Of a stretch of 64,000 nucleotides of DNA, positions 46,421 to 54,783 are shown piece after piece. The notes below the pieces were generated by a model, which saw only the letters and a list, made by a program, of their open reading frames with translations, ran no database searches and was not told the DNA's origin. A program made the translations under genes and the position numbers. Source of the stretch: Cyclobacterium salsum (GTDB lineage: Bacteria; Bacteroidota; Bacteroidia; Cytophagales; Cyclobacteriaceae); NCBI RefSeq assembly GCF_010119245.1, contig NZ_WNKG01000002.1:434001-498000 (forward strand). The letters are read 5' to 3'. Within the stretch, counting starts at the first letter, position 1. Every line of letters begins with the position of its first letter.

Positions 46421-47941
46421 TCAATTTCCTTGTAATTTCACAGACTGATACCCCACAAAGCTGGCCACAAGGTTCTGGGATGGATTGGCAGATATCGTAA
46501 AATCCCCGTTTATATCCGTTACTGTTCCTTTGGTAGAATCCACAATCAGGACGGTTGCCCCTGGAAGCGTATTTCCCTCTGGATCTCGCACTTTACCCGT
46601 CCACAGACCATCCGCATAGTTGGCATCAACTTCCAACTTACCGTTTCTTTGCTCTACTCCTTCTACGATTACTTTACCTATAGGATGACCGTCATGACCT
46701 ACCTTTTCCTTATCAAGGATAAAGTGTATGGGCAATACCATTTTTACCCTAACCGGGCGGCCCCCTTGCATACCCGGTTTGAAATCCGGAGAATTCCTTA
46801 CCACCCTTTCAGCTTCTTCCTCACAGCCGCCTGCAATCTCGTTCATGGCCGATACGTTGGAAACGGAACCGTCTTTTTCCACCACAAACTGTACGACAAC
46901 CTGTCCTTCAATGCCATTTCTCCGTGCCCGAAAAGGATACCCGATGTTCTCTATGACATACCTGTAAAAGTCTGTCATCCCACCTTTAAATTCAGGCTGT
47001 GACTCAACCACAAAATAGGTGTCATCCGTGGCCTGATCTTGTTTCTGGCTTGTAGAAGGCACAGGTATATGCTGGGCATTAATTTCCAATGAAATACCTG
47101 CGATAAACAATGAGGTTAATAGGCTGAAACTGAAAATTCTCAATTGCATACTCTTTTTGGTTAAGGGTTTGTTCATCATGATTAATCGGTTTTTTAATGC
47201 GGAGGAAGATATTGAACTGGTCAGAATTTCCAAGTTGTTATTGACGGCAACTTCAAGCAAGAGCTGTTTGTACCTTGTTGGATGAGCAATTTTTTGGACT
47301 TCTTGATCAGCAAGGTATTCGTGGTTAAGAACCATTGCTTTTTTTACGAAATAAACCACGGGGTTAAACCAGCATAATACCGTCAGTAATTCCATCCAAA
47401 TAAGGTCAACATGGTGCCGATGTGCAATGTGGTATCGTTCATGTGTTAGAATCATTTCAGTCTCTAAACTGCATTTTTTATAAAGATTTGGGGGCAGGAA
47501 AATGTAGTTGCCAAAACTAAACGGGGATGAGACTTTTTCTGATAAAATCAGAGATGCTCCTTGGATGTGCTGCACTGAGGCATTTTTTGTCCAGCTAATT
47601 AACTGGTTCAGAGCTTTTAATTTTTTTAGAAGCAGAAATAAGAACACTGGGATGTATACAACAAGAAACCATTGTATCGGCGAGTAGGGGAGGGTTTGAA
47701 CTGTATATGATTGGTTAACCGTAGTAGATTGAGGAAGGTTAATTGGAAGATAATCAATCTGTACAGGGTTTTGCTGTGGCAAAAATATCGGAAAATTAAG
47801 GAAAGGAATGATCATGGCGGCGGGAATAAGTGCCAACAGTATCCAGCGGTTTAGCTGCAATGATTTTTCCTTTGCCAAAAAGATTTGGAAAAGCAGCATT
47901 AGAAATGCCGAACAGGCGATAAATTTTATCAGGATCATCAT
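46421..47941 (-). CDS. BlaR1/MecR1-type M56 membrane peptidase with TonB-C and carboxypeptidase-regulatory domains
   Basis: A 506-residue protein. The N-terminal half has four membrane helices and an M56 zinc site, H167-E-R-Y-H171 in THERYHIAHRHH, plus NHEYLADQ. A helix at about 270-290 leads to the periplasm. Residues about 325-410 are a TonB C-terminal-like domain (GYPFRARRNGIEGQVVVQF, PDFKPGMQGGRPVRV). Residues about 430-505 are a CarboxypepD_reg-like domain (VRDPEGNTLPGATVLIV). It lacks the penicillin-binding sensor of true BlaR1, so it likely senses another envelope cue and cleaves the adjacent BlaI repressor. Its start overlaps the blaI stop by 4 bp. Confidence 0.93.
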   Translation of the reverse strand: MMILIKFIACSAFLMLLFQIFLAKEKSLQLNRWILLALIPAAMIIPFLNFPIFLPQQNPVQIDYLPINLPQSTTVNQSYTVQTLPYSPIQWFLVVYIPVFLFLLLKKLKALNQLISWTKNASVQHIQGASLILSEKVSSPFSFGNYIFLPPNLYKKCSLETEMILTHERYHIAHRHHVDLIWMELLTVLCWFNPVVYFVKKAMVLNHEYLADQEVQKIAHPTRYKQLLLEVAVNNNLEILTSSISSSALKNRLIMMNKPLTKKSMQLRIFSFSLLTSLFIAGISLEINAQHIPVPSTSQKQDQATDDTYFVVESQPEFKGGMTDFYRYVIENIGYPFRARRNGIEGQVVVQFVVEKDGSVSNVSAMNEIAGGCEEEAERVVRNSPDFKPGMQGGRPVRVKMVLPIHFILDKEKVGHDGHPIGKVIVEGVEQRNGKLEVDANYADGLWTGKVRDPEGNTLPGATVLIVDSTKGTVTDINGDFTISANPSQNLVASFVGYQSVKLQGN

Positions 47942-48309
47942 TTCTTTCTCCTTTCAATTTCAGTTTCCACCAGTTTTTTTATTTCCTCTAACTCCTTAGT
48001 GGTCAAGTCTGTTTTTTTGGTAAAGAAGGAGGCAAATTGAAGCGGGTTGTCCGAAAAGAAATCTTTGATAATGGTTTTCACCTGACCTGAAAAATAATCC
48101 GGCTTCTCCACCAGGGCATGGTATTGCCTTGAGTTGCCAAACAACTTGAAGCCTACATATCCTTTTTGCTGCATGCGTTTCAGTAAGGTAGCCACCGTAC
48201 TGGGAGCTGGTTTCGGTTCAGGATGAACTTCCAGAAGTTCTTTCATAAATAGAGGCTGGTGGGACCAGATCAAGTCCATCAGTTTTTCTTCGGATTTGGA
48301 TAACTTCAT
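47938..48309 (-). CDS. BlaI/MecI-family transcriptional repressor
   Basis: A 123-residue winged-helix repressor. It has KLSKSEEKLMDLIWSHQPLFMKEL, the recognition-helix region PAPSTVATLLKRMQQKGYVGFK and a C-terminal dimerisation helix (FSDNPLQFASFF). Family members repress their own operon and are inactivated by the membrane M56 peptidase encoded with them, here co-translated through an ATGA overlap. The 135-bp upstream spacer should carry the operator. A decayed permease end lies beyond it. Confidence 0.95.
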   Translation of the reverse strand: MKLSKSEEKLMDLIWSHQPLFMKELLEVHPEPKPAPSTVATLLKRMQQKGYVGFKLFGNSRQYHALVEKPDYFSGQVKTIIKDFFSDNPLQFASFFTKKTDLTTKELEEIKKLVETEIERRKK

Positions 48310-48444
48310 TCTACTATTTGTTATTTATTTCTACAAACATAGAAATAAATTATGAAATAGCAAAGAATAAACCGGTTATCAATGGGTAAGAAAATTTATC
48401 CGAGTGATCTTTTGCTAATCATCAACCTGGCCTTACCATTCCCA

Positions 48445-48624
48445 CTACTCACTTCGTAGCGATTTACCTGGATTTTCGAAAGCTGTTTTTACGGTTTGAA
48501 TGCTGACTGTGAGAATCGCCAAAAGTCAAACTAGAAGTACCGGTAGTCCCAAAAGCCACCAATGGATTTCCATTTGGTAGGCATAATTTTTCAACCAGGT
48601 TTTCATCACATAATAAACGATAGG
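48445..48624 (-). pseudogene. C-terminal remnant of an FtsX-type ABC permease
   Basis: Read on the minus strand, 48624-48445 encodes about 60 codons equivalent to the end of the three intact permeases nearby: WLKNYAYQMEIHWWLL, then LLAILTVSIQTVKTAFENPG and the family-typical ending KSLRSE. An in-frame TGA interrupts the last membrane helix. The other ~740 codons are gone. Upstream of it the vapB gene begins, so the body of the permease seems to have been replaced by the toxin-antitoxin segment. Confidence 0.85.
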
Positions 48625-48665
48625 ATTTGGTAGAGGGCAGATAGGTCAAATCACATTTGATAGGT

Positions 48666-48689
48666 GTATAAATTTGCATAAATTTATAC
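48666..48689. promoter_or_regulatory. Perfect palindrome (likely VapB operator)
   Basis: GTATAAATTT and AAATTTATAC form perfect 10-bp arms around GCAT, 18 bp upstream of the vapB start codon. Autoregulating antitoxins bind such palindromes, so this is the probable VapB(C) operator. TAAATTTG within it also resembles the Bacteroidota -7 box (TAnnTTTG). Confidence 0.7.
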
Positions 48690-48707
48690 ATAAAATAATA
48701 TTTAAAT

Positions 48708-48899
48708 ATGCGAACTAATATTGAATTGGATGATGAGCTTGTACGGGAGGCGCTAAAAATCAGCAAGTTGAAGACCAAAAAAGATGTCGTTCACGAAGCA
48801 TTGAAACAATTTGTTGCTTCGTTGAAAAAAAAACAGCTATTGTCCATTCGTGAAAAGGATACTTGGGTCGGTGATTTAGGGCAAATGCGGGAAGTATGA
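48708..48899 (+). CDS. vapB: VapB-type antitoxin
   Basis: A 63-residue antitoxin. It opens MRTNIELDDELVREALKISK, the ribbon-helix-helix/DUF2191-type DNA-binding start of VapB proteins, and ends in a short toxin-binding tail (TWVGDLGQMREV). It is complete and preceded by a perfect palindrome. Its stop overlaps the ATG of the broken vapC by 4 bp, the normal arrangement of vapBC. Because the toxin is destroyed, it may survive only as a DNA-binding orphan or as protection against related VapC proteins. Confidence 0.88.
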   Translation: MRTNIELDDELVREALKISKLKTKKDVVHEALKQFVASLKKKQLLSIREKDTWVGDLGQMREV

Positions 48900-49052
48900 A
48901 CGACCCCGTTCTTTTTGATACTTCAGTCTGGATTGACTTTTTGAATAAAAAAAGTACTCCTGAGGCCAATTTATTGGTGCACTATGGTGCACTATATTGA
49001 AGAGGATAGGCTTGTATCGCTTACGCCTACTATTGTTCAGGAAATCCAATAG
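48896..49052 (+). pseudogene. vapC toxin (PIN domain), disrupted by a 10-bp tandem duplication and truncated
   Basis: ATG 48896 opens a PIN domain (MNDPVLFDTSVWIDFLNKK with the first catalytic Asp). At 48976-48995 the 10-bp word GGTGCACTAT is present twice in tandem, which shifts the frame. Removing one copy restores VHYIEEDRLVSLTPTIVQEI, exactly the expected PIN sequence. The frame then stops at 49050-49052, although VapC toxins are about 130 residues; the rest, with the other catalytic acids, is missing. The toxin is therefore dead twice over, while its antitoxin remains whole. Confidence 0.9.
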
Positions 49053-49156
49053 AAAAGAAAATTTACTACATCGAAGATGAACCAAAATAATAGTTACCCG
49101 GAAAATTTCCGATCAATCATAGAAGCTTTTAACAGGAAAAGATAGATCACAAATTT

Positions 49157-49778
49157 TCAATTGATCTCCTCAAAAAATGCCTCCAAATCCAATTCGAATC
49201 CTACAATAGCTGAGGATATTGCCGTATCCCCGGAGGTCATCAAGCGTGATGGTTGAAAGCTGCCTTGAATCAGCGTGTAAATCAGGAGGGTTTGTCCCTC
49301 GGAATCCATCAGCCAATATTCGGTTACTCCGGATTTTTCATAAACCTCCTATTTGTGTTGGAGTTCAAGCTGTTTGTTGCCGGGTGACAGGACTTCCACC
49401 ACCAGATCAGGTGCACCAACACAGCCTCTATCATCCAATTTTTCCATGTCACAAACCACACAGATATCCGGTTGTACAACAGTATGGATTTTATGGTCTT
49501 TTTTGGATTTTACCAGAAGTCTAACATCAAAGGGAGCAATATAGGCCTGGCATTTTTTACCTTTCAAAAACAGGTGAAATTCCGTGTAAAGCGTTCCAGC
49601 CAAACGTTGATGAATTCTCTTTGGAGCAGCAGCGGCTTTTTTGAAAACTTTCCCTTTGATCAGTTCGACCATTTCTTCCATATCCCATGTCAGGTAATCC
49701 GCATAGGTATAGTTCTCGTAGCTTAAATCCGGTCCCTTAATAAGGGATTTGCTGTCCTCTTTTTCCAGACCTGAATAT
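49157..49778 (-). pseudogene. Uma2-family endonuclease (DUF820), amber-interrupted
   Basis: On the minus strand the frame encodes a Uma2/DUF820 PD-(D/E)xK-like protein: LIKGPDLSYENYTYADYL, ELIKGKVFKKAAAAPKRIHQR, FDVRLLVKSKKD, QPDICVVCD, GAPDLVVEVLSPGN. It is interrupted by TAG at 49349-49351. The same frame then continues EVYEKSGVTEYWLMDSEGQ to the natural stop at 49157. A single base change would explain the amber codon. No ATG is found in the N-terminal part before the upstream stop near 49779, so the start may also be damaged. Uma2 proteins are abundant in Bacteroidota and cyanobacteria and are presumed nucleases from mobile or defence contexts. Confidence 0.85.
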
Positions 49779-50085
49779 AATCAATTTGGGGATTAAAAGG
49801 AAGGCATTCAGTCCTCCATCATCCCATATTGCGATCGGAACAAAAGTCAAGACCCCGATGCCACAACTAATTCTTTACTGATGAAAAATCATTTCATGAT
49901 TTTCAGTTCAAAGAAATTAAGGAGTTCCATGAGAACTTTGAGAATCTTAGAAATCATCTTTTTATGAATCATATTCCTTAAATTTCACAAAAATAAATGC
50001 TTGACTATAAAAAATTAAAAAGACTTCAATATCAAATTACATAATTCCGAAAAGAAATCGAAGTTTATTAGTTTCTCTTTTCTAT
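49779..50085. other. Intergenic stretch with no gene seen
   Basis: No frame on either strand looks coding. The only structure noticed is an imperfect 24-bp palindrome near 49878-49901 (TGAAAAATCA...TGATTTTCA). The composition becomes strongly AT-rich after 49970. Confidence 0.5.
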
Positions 50086-50494
50086 TTACATTTTTGTGTT
50101 AATTAATTTCATAAAACCATCCAAAGACAAAAGATATAATTTTGGAAAAGGAATGGATGCTAAAACTGAAAAATGTTTGTCCTCCGAAACTAGAAAAGAT
50201 GCTCCTGAACTTATTGCACAATCAACATATTTATTATCTTCTGGATCAGCGTCTATTAAATTCCATTTGTAATAGGTATTTGTGAAACGAACATTGGGAA
50301 GTTCTTTCAACAAAGTTATTAAACTACCAGCGGTGCGAATTCCGTATTTTATTTGGATAATTTCTTCATATTCCAGCAAAATTTCTTCGTTGATTGCCAA
50401 GTCAAATTTTCCATCGACCAAAGATTGAAATATAATATGATGACCTGGAAGTAAGGCTCATTACTAAAATATTGCAATCTAAAACGATCACCAT
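50086..50494 (-). pseudogene. PIN-domain toxin with N-terminal frameshift
   Basis: ATG at 50494 (minus strand) starts a PIN domain, MVIVLDCNILVMSLTSRSS, with its first catalytic Asp. At about 50425-50435 the frame is lost by a net two-base deletion (or one-base insertion). The other frame then carries FQSLVDGKFDLAINEEILLEYEEI, a WNLIDADPEDNKYVDCAIS catalytic block and a SEDKHF end. Read across the shift it is a full PIN protein of the putative-toxin-component type. It follows its small partner gene (50501-50713) by 6 bp. As it stands only a fragment from an internal start could be translated. Confidence 0.88.
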
Positions 50495-50500
50495 GGTTGA

Positions 50501-50713
50501 TTATCCTTGTTTTCGAAAATGCTCTTTTTTCCATTTATTAAAAACCGCCTGCGTATAGTTCTTATCTTCAAATGCTTTGTCCGCTTCCCTTACAGCTTTT
50601 TCAGAAAGGTAGGTAACCAGTAATGATTTAATTTCCTGCAAATCTTCCTCTGATTGTTCATGGCTGAACAGCTTCAGAATTTCCAATTGTGTCTCATTTA
50701 GAGGGTTTGACAT
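50501..50713 (-). CDS. Small antitoxin-like protein paired with the PIN toxin
   Basis: A 70-residue charged, helical protein (MSNPLNETQLEILKLFSHE, EEDLQEIKSLLVTYLSEKAV, DKAFEDKNYTQAVFNKW). I recognise it as the small gene usually found directly upstream of Bacteroidota PIN toxins of this type, and its place here (6 bp before the broken PIN gene, same strand) supports an antitoxin role. No DNA-binding motif is obvious. It is intact although its toxin is frameshifted. Confidence 0.75.
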   Translation of the reverse strand: MSNPLNETQLEILKLFSHEQSEEDLQEIKSLLVTYLSEKAVREADKAFEDKNYTQAVFNKWKKEHFRKQG

Positions 50714-50928
50714 AATAACAGTTAATATTTTTAATAAATTCTTCGTTCAAAAATACAAAAAAGGACAAATAAAGAAAAATAGCAATCAACTTACCTAACG
50801 TTCTGGTCAATAAGTTGGTTGTGATTTTTGAAGTAAGAGAGGTGCCTGAAAAAGGAATTTGCTGACACAAAAAGGTAATAAAATTTCTTCCAAGACTTTA
50901 TTTCCCTCCCTGCCTTCTCGGCTTTTCT

Positions 50929-51210
50929 TTAAATCTCAGGCTTTTTACCTCTTTCTCTTTTTTCCACAAACGTAATCGGTACAAATTTTTCCGTAGGCGC
51001 ACCAATATAATAAAGCCCCCAATTGAGATCATGGTGGGCCAGCATTTCTGAAAGACAGTCTGCCCGATGGCCTTTGGGATCCTGACAATCTTCCCAATAA
51101 AAATATTCCACCTTGTAATGAAGGGCTTGTTTTTGCTTGTTGATCGTCACTTCGATTTGGATGTCCTGTTTTTCAGAGCTCGTTGGAATAGGGATAGCGA
51201 TGTACGTCAT
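50929..51210 (-). CDS. Small conserved hypothetical protein
   Basis: A 93-residue protein (MTYIAIPIPTSSEKQDIQIEVTI..., then VEYFYWEDC and HHDLNWGLYYIGAPTEKFVPITF). No signal peptide or membrane helix is seen and I do not recognise a named domain. The amino-acid composition and an ATG start support a real gene, and it lies alone between the broken TA genes and an FtsX permease. Function unknown. Confidence 0.6.
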   Translation of the reverse strand: MTYIAIPIPTSSEKQDIQIEVTINKQKQALHYKVEYFYWEDCQDPKGHRADCLSEMLAHHDLNWGLYYIGAPTEKFVPITFVEKRERGKKPEI

Positions 51211-51385
51211 GGGATTTGATTTTATAGTGAGACATCATTATAATTGCCAGGGCTAGCGGCCATAAAATACCCGTAATGGTTCCTGCGCGAAGTCCAAGGG
51301 GAAATGGTCTTGCTTGTTAATCCATTATTTGTTCTCGAGTTAAACTGATTTCCTGAAATTGGTTTCACTGTTTTAATCTCTAAAA

Positions 51386-53803
51386 TCAATCACTCTTTAA
51401 ACTATTTACCGGATTTACCAGGGCCGCCCGGACTGCTTGTGAACTAATGGTCACCATTGCGACTACTACGGCCAACATCCCTGCCAATAGATAAACCCAC
51501 CATCCTATCGCCGCTTTATAGGCGAACCCTTCCAACCATTTATTCATAGCATACCAGGTGACCGGCGTAGCCAGTACAATCGCTACCAACACTAGCTTAA
51601 TAAAATCCTTAGATAGCAGCCTGACAATGCTGGAAACCTCTGCCCCAAGCACTTTTCTGATTCCGATTTCTTTGGTTCGGATCTCAGCGGTGTAGGTGGC
51701 CAGGCCGAACAATCCCAGACTTGCTATCAGGATCGCTAATACGGAAAACACCGTAAATATCTTTCGGAACTTGAAATCAGCCTGATACTGTTTGTTAAAA
51801 TCCTCATCCAAAAAACTATACAAAAAGGGCCTGTGCGGGGCAATGTTTTCCCAAATCGCTTCCACTTCAGCAATGGTTTTTTGCAGATTGTCAGGCTTCA
51901 CTTTGAGCGAAAGGAAGCGACTTGCATCGGCTTCAAAGGGTAACGTCAAAGGTTCAATATTCCGATGGAGCGAAATAAAATTGAAATCTTTTACCACCCC
52001 GATGACTTCTCCGGCCCTTCCCCATTGGTCAAATTTCTTCCCGACAATATCAGCCGGATGGGCATAGCCAAATTGGCGGGCGGCGGCTTCATTTACCACC
52101 AAGGCTGAGGTTGAATCTGAAGGAAATTCCCTTGAATAGGACCTTCCTGCCACCAATTCCATATTAAAATGGTCAATAAAGTCTATTCCCACCTGAAAAA
52201 TGGCCTGGCCTTTCTGAATCATTTCCCCATCAGGCCCTTGGATGCTTGTTCCGGCATTTGGAAAATAGCCTCCCGGTACACTTCTGGAAAAAGCGATGGA
52301 AAGGATCCCCGGATTTGATTCCAGCTCGCTTTTAAGGGTATTGGACCTGCTATTGACTATTTCATCATAATTGTAATCCAACACCAACATCTGTTCCTTA
52401 TCAAAACCCATGTCTTTATCCAATAGGTGATTCATTTGGGTATAGACGATGAGGGTCCCTGCAATCAGGATAATGGATAGGCTGAACTGGAAAATTACCA
52501 GTCCTTTTCTAAGGCTGACCCCACTATTATTGGTTACAGAAATACCTTTTAAAATCTGAACCGGCCTGAAACCTGACAATACAAATGCCGGATAGGATCC
52601 AGCCAATAAACCAATAACCATTAATACCCCGATCATGGCGGGTATGGTCCGCCAACTGACAAATCTTCCCAATTCCAGTTCTTTGCCGGTGATGCTGTTC
52701 ATCAGCGGCAGCGCCACAGATAGCATAACAATGGAAGCCAACATGGCAAAAAACACGATGATAATGGATTCTCCCAAAAACTGAAAGATAAGATGCTTTC
52801 TGTCAGCACCCACGGATTTTCTGATACCTACTTCCTTGGCGCGCTCCATGGACCTGGCGGTGGACAAGTTCATGAAATTGATCATGGCGATGACCAAAAT
52901 GAAAATCCCAATCACCGAAAAAACATAAATATTGGCCAAGCTCCCCGTTTCGCCGGGTTGCCTGTCCGCATCTGTTCCAAGGTAAAAATCCTTCATCGGC
53001 TCCACATTGACAGTATAGAGTGGATTATCTTGCCTTTCCGCCAGAAACTCAGGTATTTTCTGCCTAAAGGAGGCGAGGTTAAAATTCTCGTTGACCAGAA
53101 AATACGTATAGAAATCCACGTATCCCCAGCTATCAAATACCTCGGGCCAATATTGCCTGAATGTACTCAAAGAAAGCAGCATGTTGAATTTAAAATGTGA
53201 GTTCGCCGGAATGTCTTCGATGACGGCAGTGACCGTGTAATCTCCGGCATTTGACCTTCCCGGTGAGTCACTTCCTTTTAGGGTTTTGCCTATCGGGTCC
53301 TCGTTTCCGAAATACCTTTTGGCGGTACTTTCGGTCATCACCATGCTATAGGGCGCCGTCAAGGCTGTTTTTAGATCACCTCTAATCACTTCCCAACTAA
53401 AAACATCAAAGGCCGTCGAATCCATAAAAAATACGCCGTTTTCTTGATAGGAATTTTCACCATCTGTTAGCAAGATATCAGAACTTCCGGAGAACTGGAC
53501 TACCTTGTCAACTTCTGGGAAATAGCTCTTAAGGGCAGGTCCCACCGGTGCATTATGCCAAACCCAGAAAGGATTGGCCCCGGCATTTTCAGGTTGGTCC
53601 TTGGATGGAAGGCTCCCGTGAGTCAAACGGTATATTCGATCTCTTTTTTCATGGTAGGAATCCACTGAAAGCTCATCCTGAACATACATGAAAATCAGAA
53701 AGCAACAGGTCATTCCCAGTCCCAATCCAAAAATATTGATAAAGGAGTAGGCTTTCTTTTTCAAAAGGTTTCTCCAGGCGATTTTGAAATAATTTTTTAG
53801 CAT
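51386..53803 (-). CDS. FtsX-type ABC transporter permease (MacB-like), copy A
   Basis: An 805-residue permease. An N-terminal helix (about 20-42), a periplasmic MacB_PCD domain, three FtsX helices (about 285-430, around SVIGIFILVIAMINFMNLSTARSMERAKEVGIRKSVGA), a second periplasmic domain and a C-terminal FtsX module (about 680-800) ending NPVNSLKSD are visible. Such duplicated-core permeases are typical of Bacteroidota, are usually encoded without the ATPase, and are thought to move lipids, peptides or antibiotics across the envelope. It is one of three intact paralogues spaced through the toxin-antitoxin region. All three share an upstream palindrome and TGGCAT element, here at 53843-53935. 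Confidence 0.93.
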   Translation of the reverse strand: MLKNYFKIAWRNLLKKKAYSFINIFGLGLGMTCCFLIFMYVQDELSVDSYHEKRDRIYRLTHGSLPSKDQPENAGANPFWVWHNAPVGPALKSYFPEVDKVVQFSGSSDILLTDGENSYQENGVFFMDSTAFDVFSWEVIRGDLKTALTAPYSMVMTESTAKRYFGNEDPIGKTLKGSDSPGRSNAGDYTVTAVIEDIPANSHFKFNMLLSLSTFRQYWPEVFDSWGYVDFYTYFLVNENFNLASFRQKIPEFLAERQDNPLYTVNVEPMKDFYLGTDADRQPGETGSLANIYVFSVIGIFILVIAMINFMNLSTARSMERAKEVGIRKSVGADRKHLIFQFLGESIIIVFFAMLASIVMLSVALPLMNSITGKELELGRFVSWRTIPAMIGVLMVIGLLAGSYPAFVLSGFRPVQILKGISVTNNSGVSLRKGLVIFQFSLSIILIAGTLIVYTQMNHLLDKDMGFDKEQMLVLDYNYDEIVNSRSNTLKSELESNPGILSIAFSRSVPGGYFPNAGTSIQGPDGEMIQKGQAIFQVGIDFIDHFNMELVAGRSYSREFPSDSTSALVVNEAAARQFGYAHPADIVGKKFDQWGRAGEVIGVVKDFNFISLHRNIEPLTLPFEADASRFLSLKVKPDNLQKTIAEVEAIWENIAPHRPFLYSFLDEDFNKQYQADFKFRKIFTVFSVLAILIASLGLFGLATYTAEIRTKEIGIRKVLGAEVSSIVRLLSKDFIKLVLVAIVLATPVTWYAMNKWLEGFAYKAAIGWWVYLLAGMLAVVVAMVTISSQAVRAALVNPVNSLKSD

Positions 53804-53842
53804 AGCACATTAACTAAAGCAGGCAATTTTAAAAGGTGTGTT

Positions 53843-53935
53843 TGCGAGTTTTATGCCAAGGTGAAAGTAGGTGTTCAACCGTTTCAGGCCGCTTATCGGT
53901 TTTAGTGCGGAGATTTGCGGACAAAAATGTTCGCA
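53843..53935 (-). promoter_or_regulatory. Promoter/enhancer pair of permease A
   Basis: TGGCATAAAACTCGCA (minus strand of 53843-53858) fits the sigma-54 -24/-12 pattern with GG-N10-GC. It lies 39 bp before the start codon. A palindrome, TGCGGACA-N4-TGTTCGCA, lies 57 bp further upstream at 53916-53935 and is followed by the conserved GACGGGC. The same layout precedes the two other intact permeases. Confidence 0.7.
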
Positions 53936-54068
53936 GACGGGCGATTTTAATATTGAGGAAAAAAGAAATTGAATCAGACTTAATAACCTGCTGACGAAAC
54001 CCCAAACCAATTTGATACTTACCTGATTTAGGTTTTGCTAATACCGATTAACTACAACCAAGAAGCAA

Positions 54069-54464
54069 TTATACATGCGTTAACAAAAATTCAGCATCCA
54101 TATTGAGTTTTTTGTGGGCGGCTTTTAAGAAGGCAACATCAGGTTCCCGTTTACCGGTTAATATCTGGGACAGTTTTGGTGCACCAATACCCAAAACCTC
54201 AGCCAGTCGTTCTTGGGTGAACTCAAGCTCTACCATCTTCAGTTCTAATGCTTGCCGTAACGTATTGGGTTTGATTGGCATAAGTTCCATTGTATTGTCT
54301 TCATAGGCTTCAGCTAGTTTAGAAAGGTCCGACAACATCTTTGTTTCCCCTTTTGTTAGTTTATGGAACCCCCCTTTCAAAGTTGCTTTTTCCAACAGCG
54401 ACTCCACCGTTTTCATTACTGCCAGGTACTCTTTTTCATTTCGAATCTTAGTAAGCATCCTCAA
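54069..54464 (-). CDS. higA: HigA-type antitoxin (XRE-family HTH)
   Basis: A 131-residue antitoxin. The N-terminal half is helical (TKIRNEKEYLAVMKTVESLLEKA). The C-terminal half is an HTH_3 domain (VELEFTQERLAEVLGIGAPKLSQILTGKREP), ending near residue 131. HigA binds its operon promoter and neutralises the HigB mRNA interferase encoded just upstream on the same strand. The gene is intact. Its start is 5 bp from the higB stop, the usual higBA order (toxin first). Confidence 0.9.
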   Translation of the reverse strand: MRMLTKIRNEKEYLAVMKTVESLLEKATLKGGFHKLTKGETKMLSDLSKLAEAYEDNTMELMPIKPNTLRQALELKMVELEFTQERLAEVLGIGAPKLSQILTGKREPDVAFLKAAHKKLNMDAEFLLTHV

Positions 54465-54469
54465 TCAAA

Positions 54470-54783
54470 TTAAATGGTTGAACAATCAATTTTATCATAG
54501 GCTGCATGGGTACCTATAAAACGAATGTAGATTGTCCTAATATCAAAGAATATCATGGCAACCAGCCTGTATTTGTTCCCCTTGATATTGAACACATATC
54601 TGTCATTACCTACATGATCCACACCACTGAAGGTCTCTTTAACTTCAGGAAATGTAGCCCAATCAGCTTGTTTGGTTTTCTTCCACCATTCATTTAAAGG
54701 CTGAATGGAATCTGCATGATCTTTTCCAAAAAACTATGAGCTTTGTCTTGGATATAACTACCATCGATTTTATAGAGTTTCAA
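54470..54783 (-). pseudogene. higB toxin with N-terminal frameshift at an A6/T6 tract
   Basis: From about 54722 down to the stop at 54470 the minus strand reads a typical HigB mRNA interferase: DHADSIQPLNEWWKKTKQADW, HVGNDRYVFNIKGNKYRL and IYIRFIGTHAAYDKID. The first 18 or so codons lie in another frame (start TTG at 54783: KLYKIDGSYIQDKAHSF). The two frames meet at the homopolymer 54728-54733 (six A on the plus strand). A one- or two-base change there would restore a full toxin. As written, the toxin cannot be translated from its normal start. HigA downstream is intact. Confidence 0.82.

Noticed and set aside
48464-48778. A 104-codon minus-strand frame overlapping vapB
   Set aside because: It is out of frame with the recognisable permease remnant on the same strand and antisense to the real vapB start.
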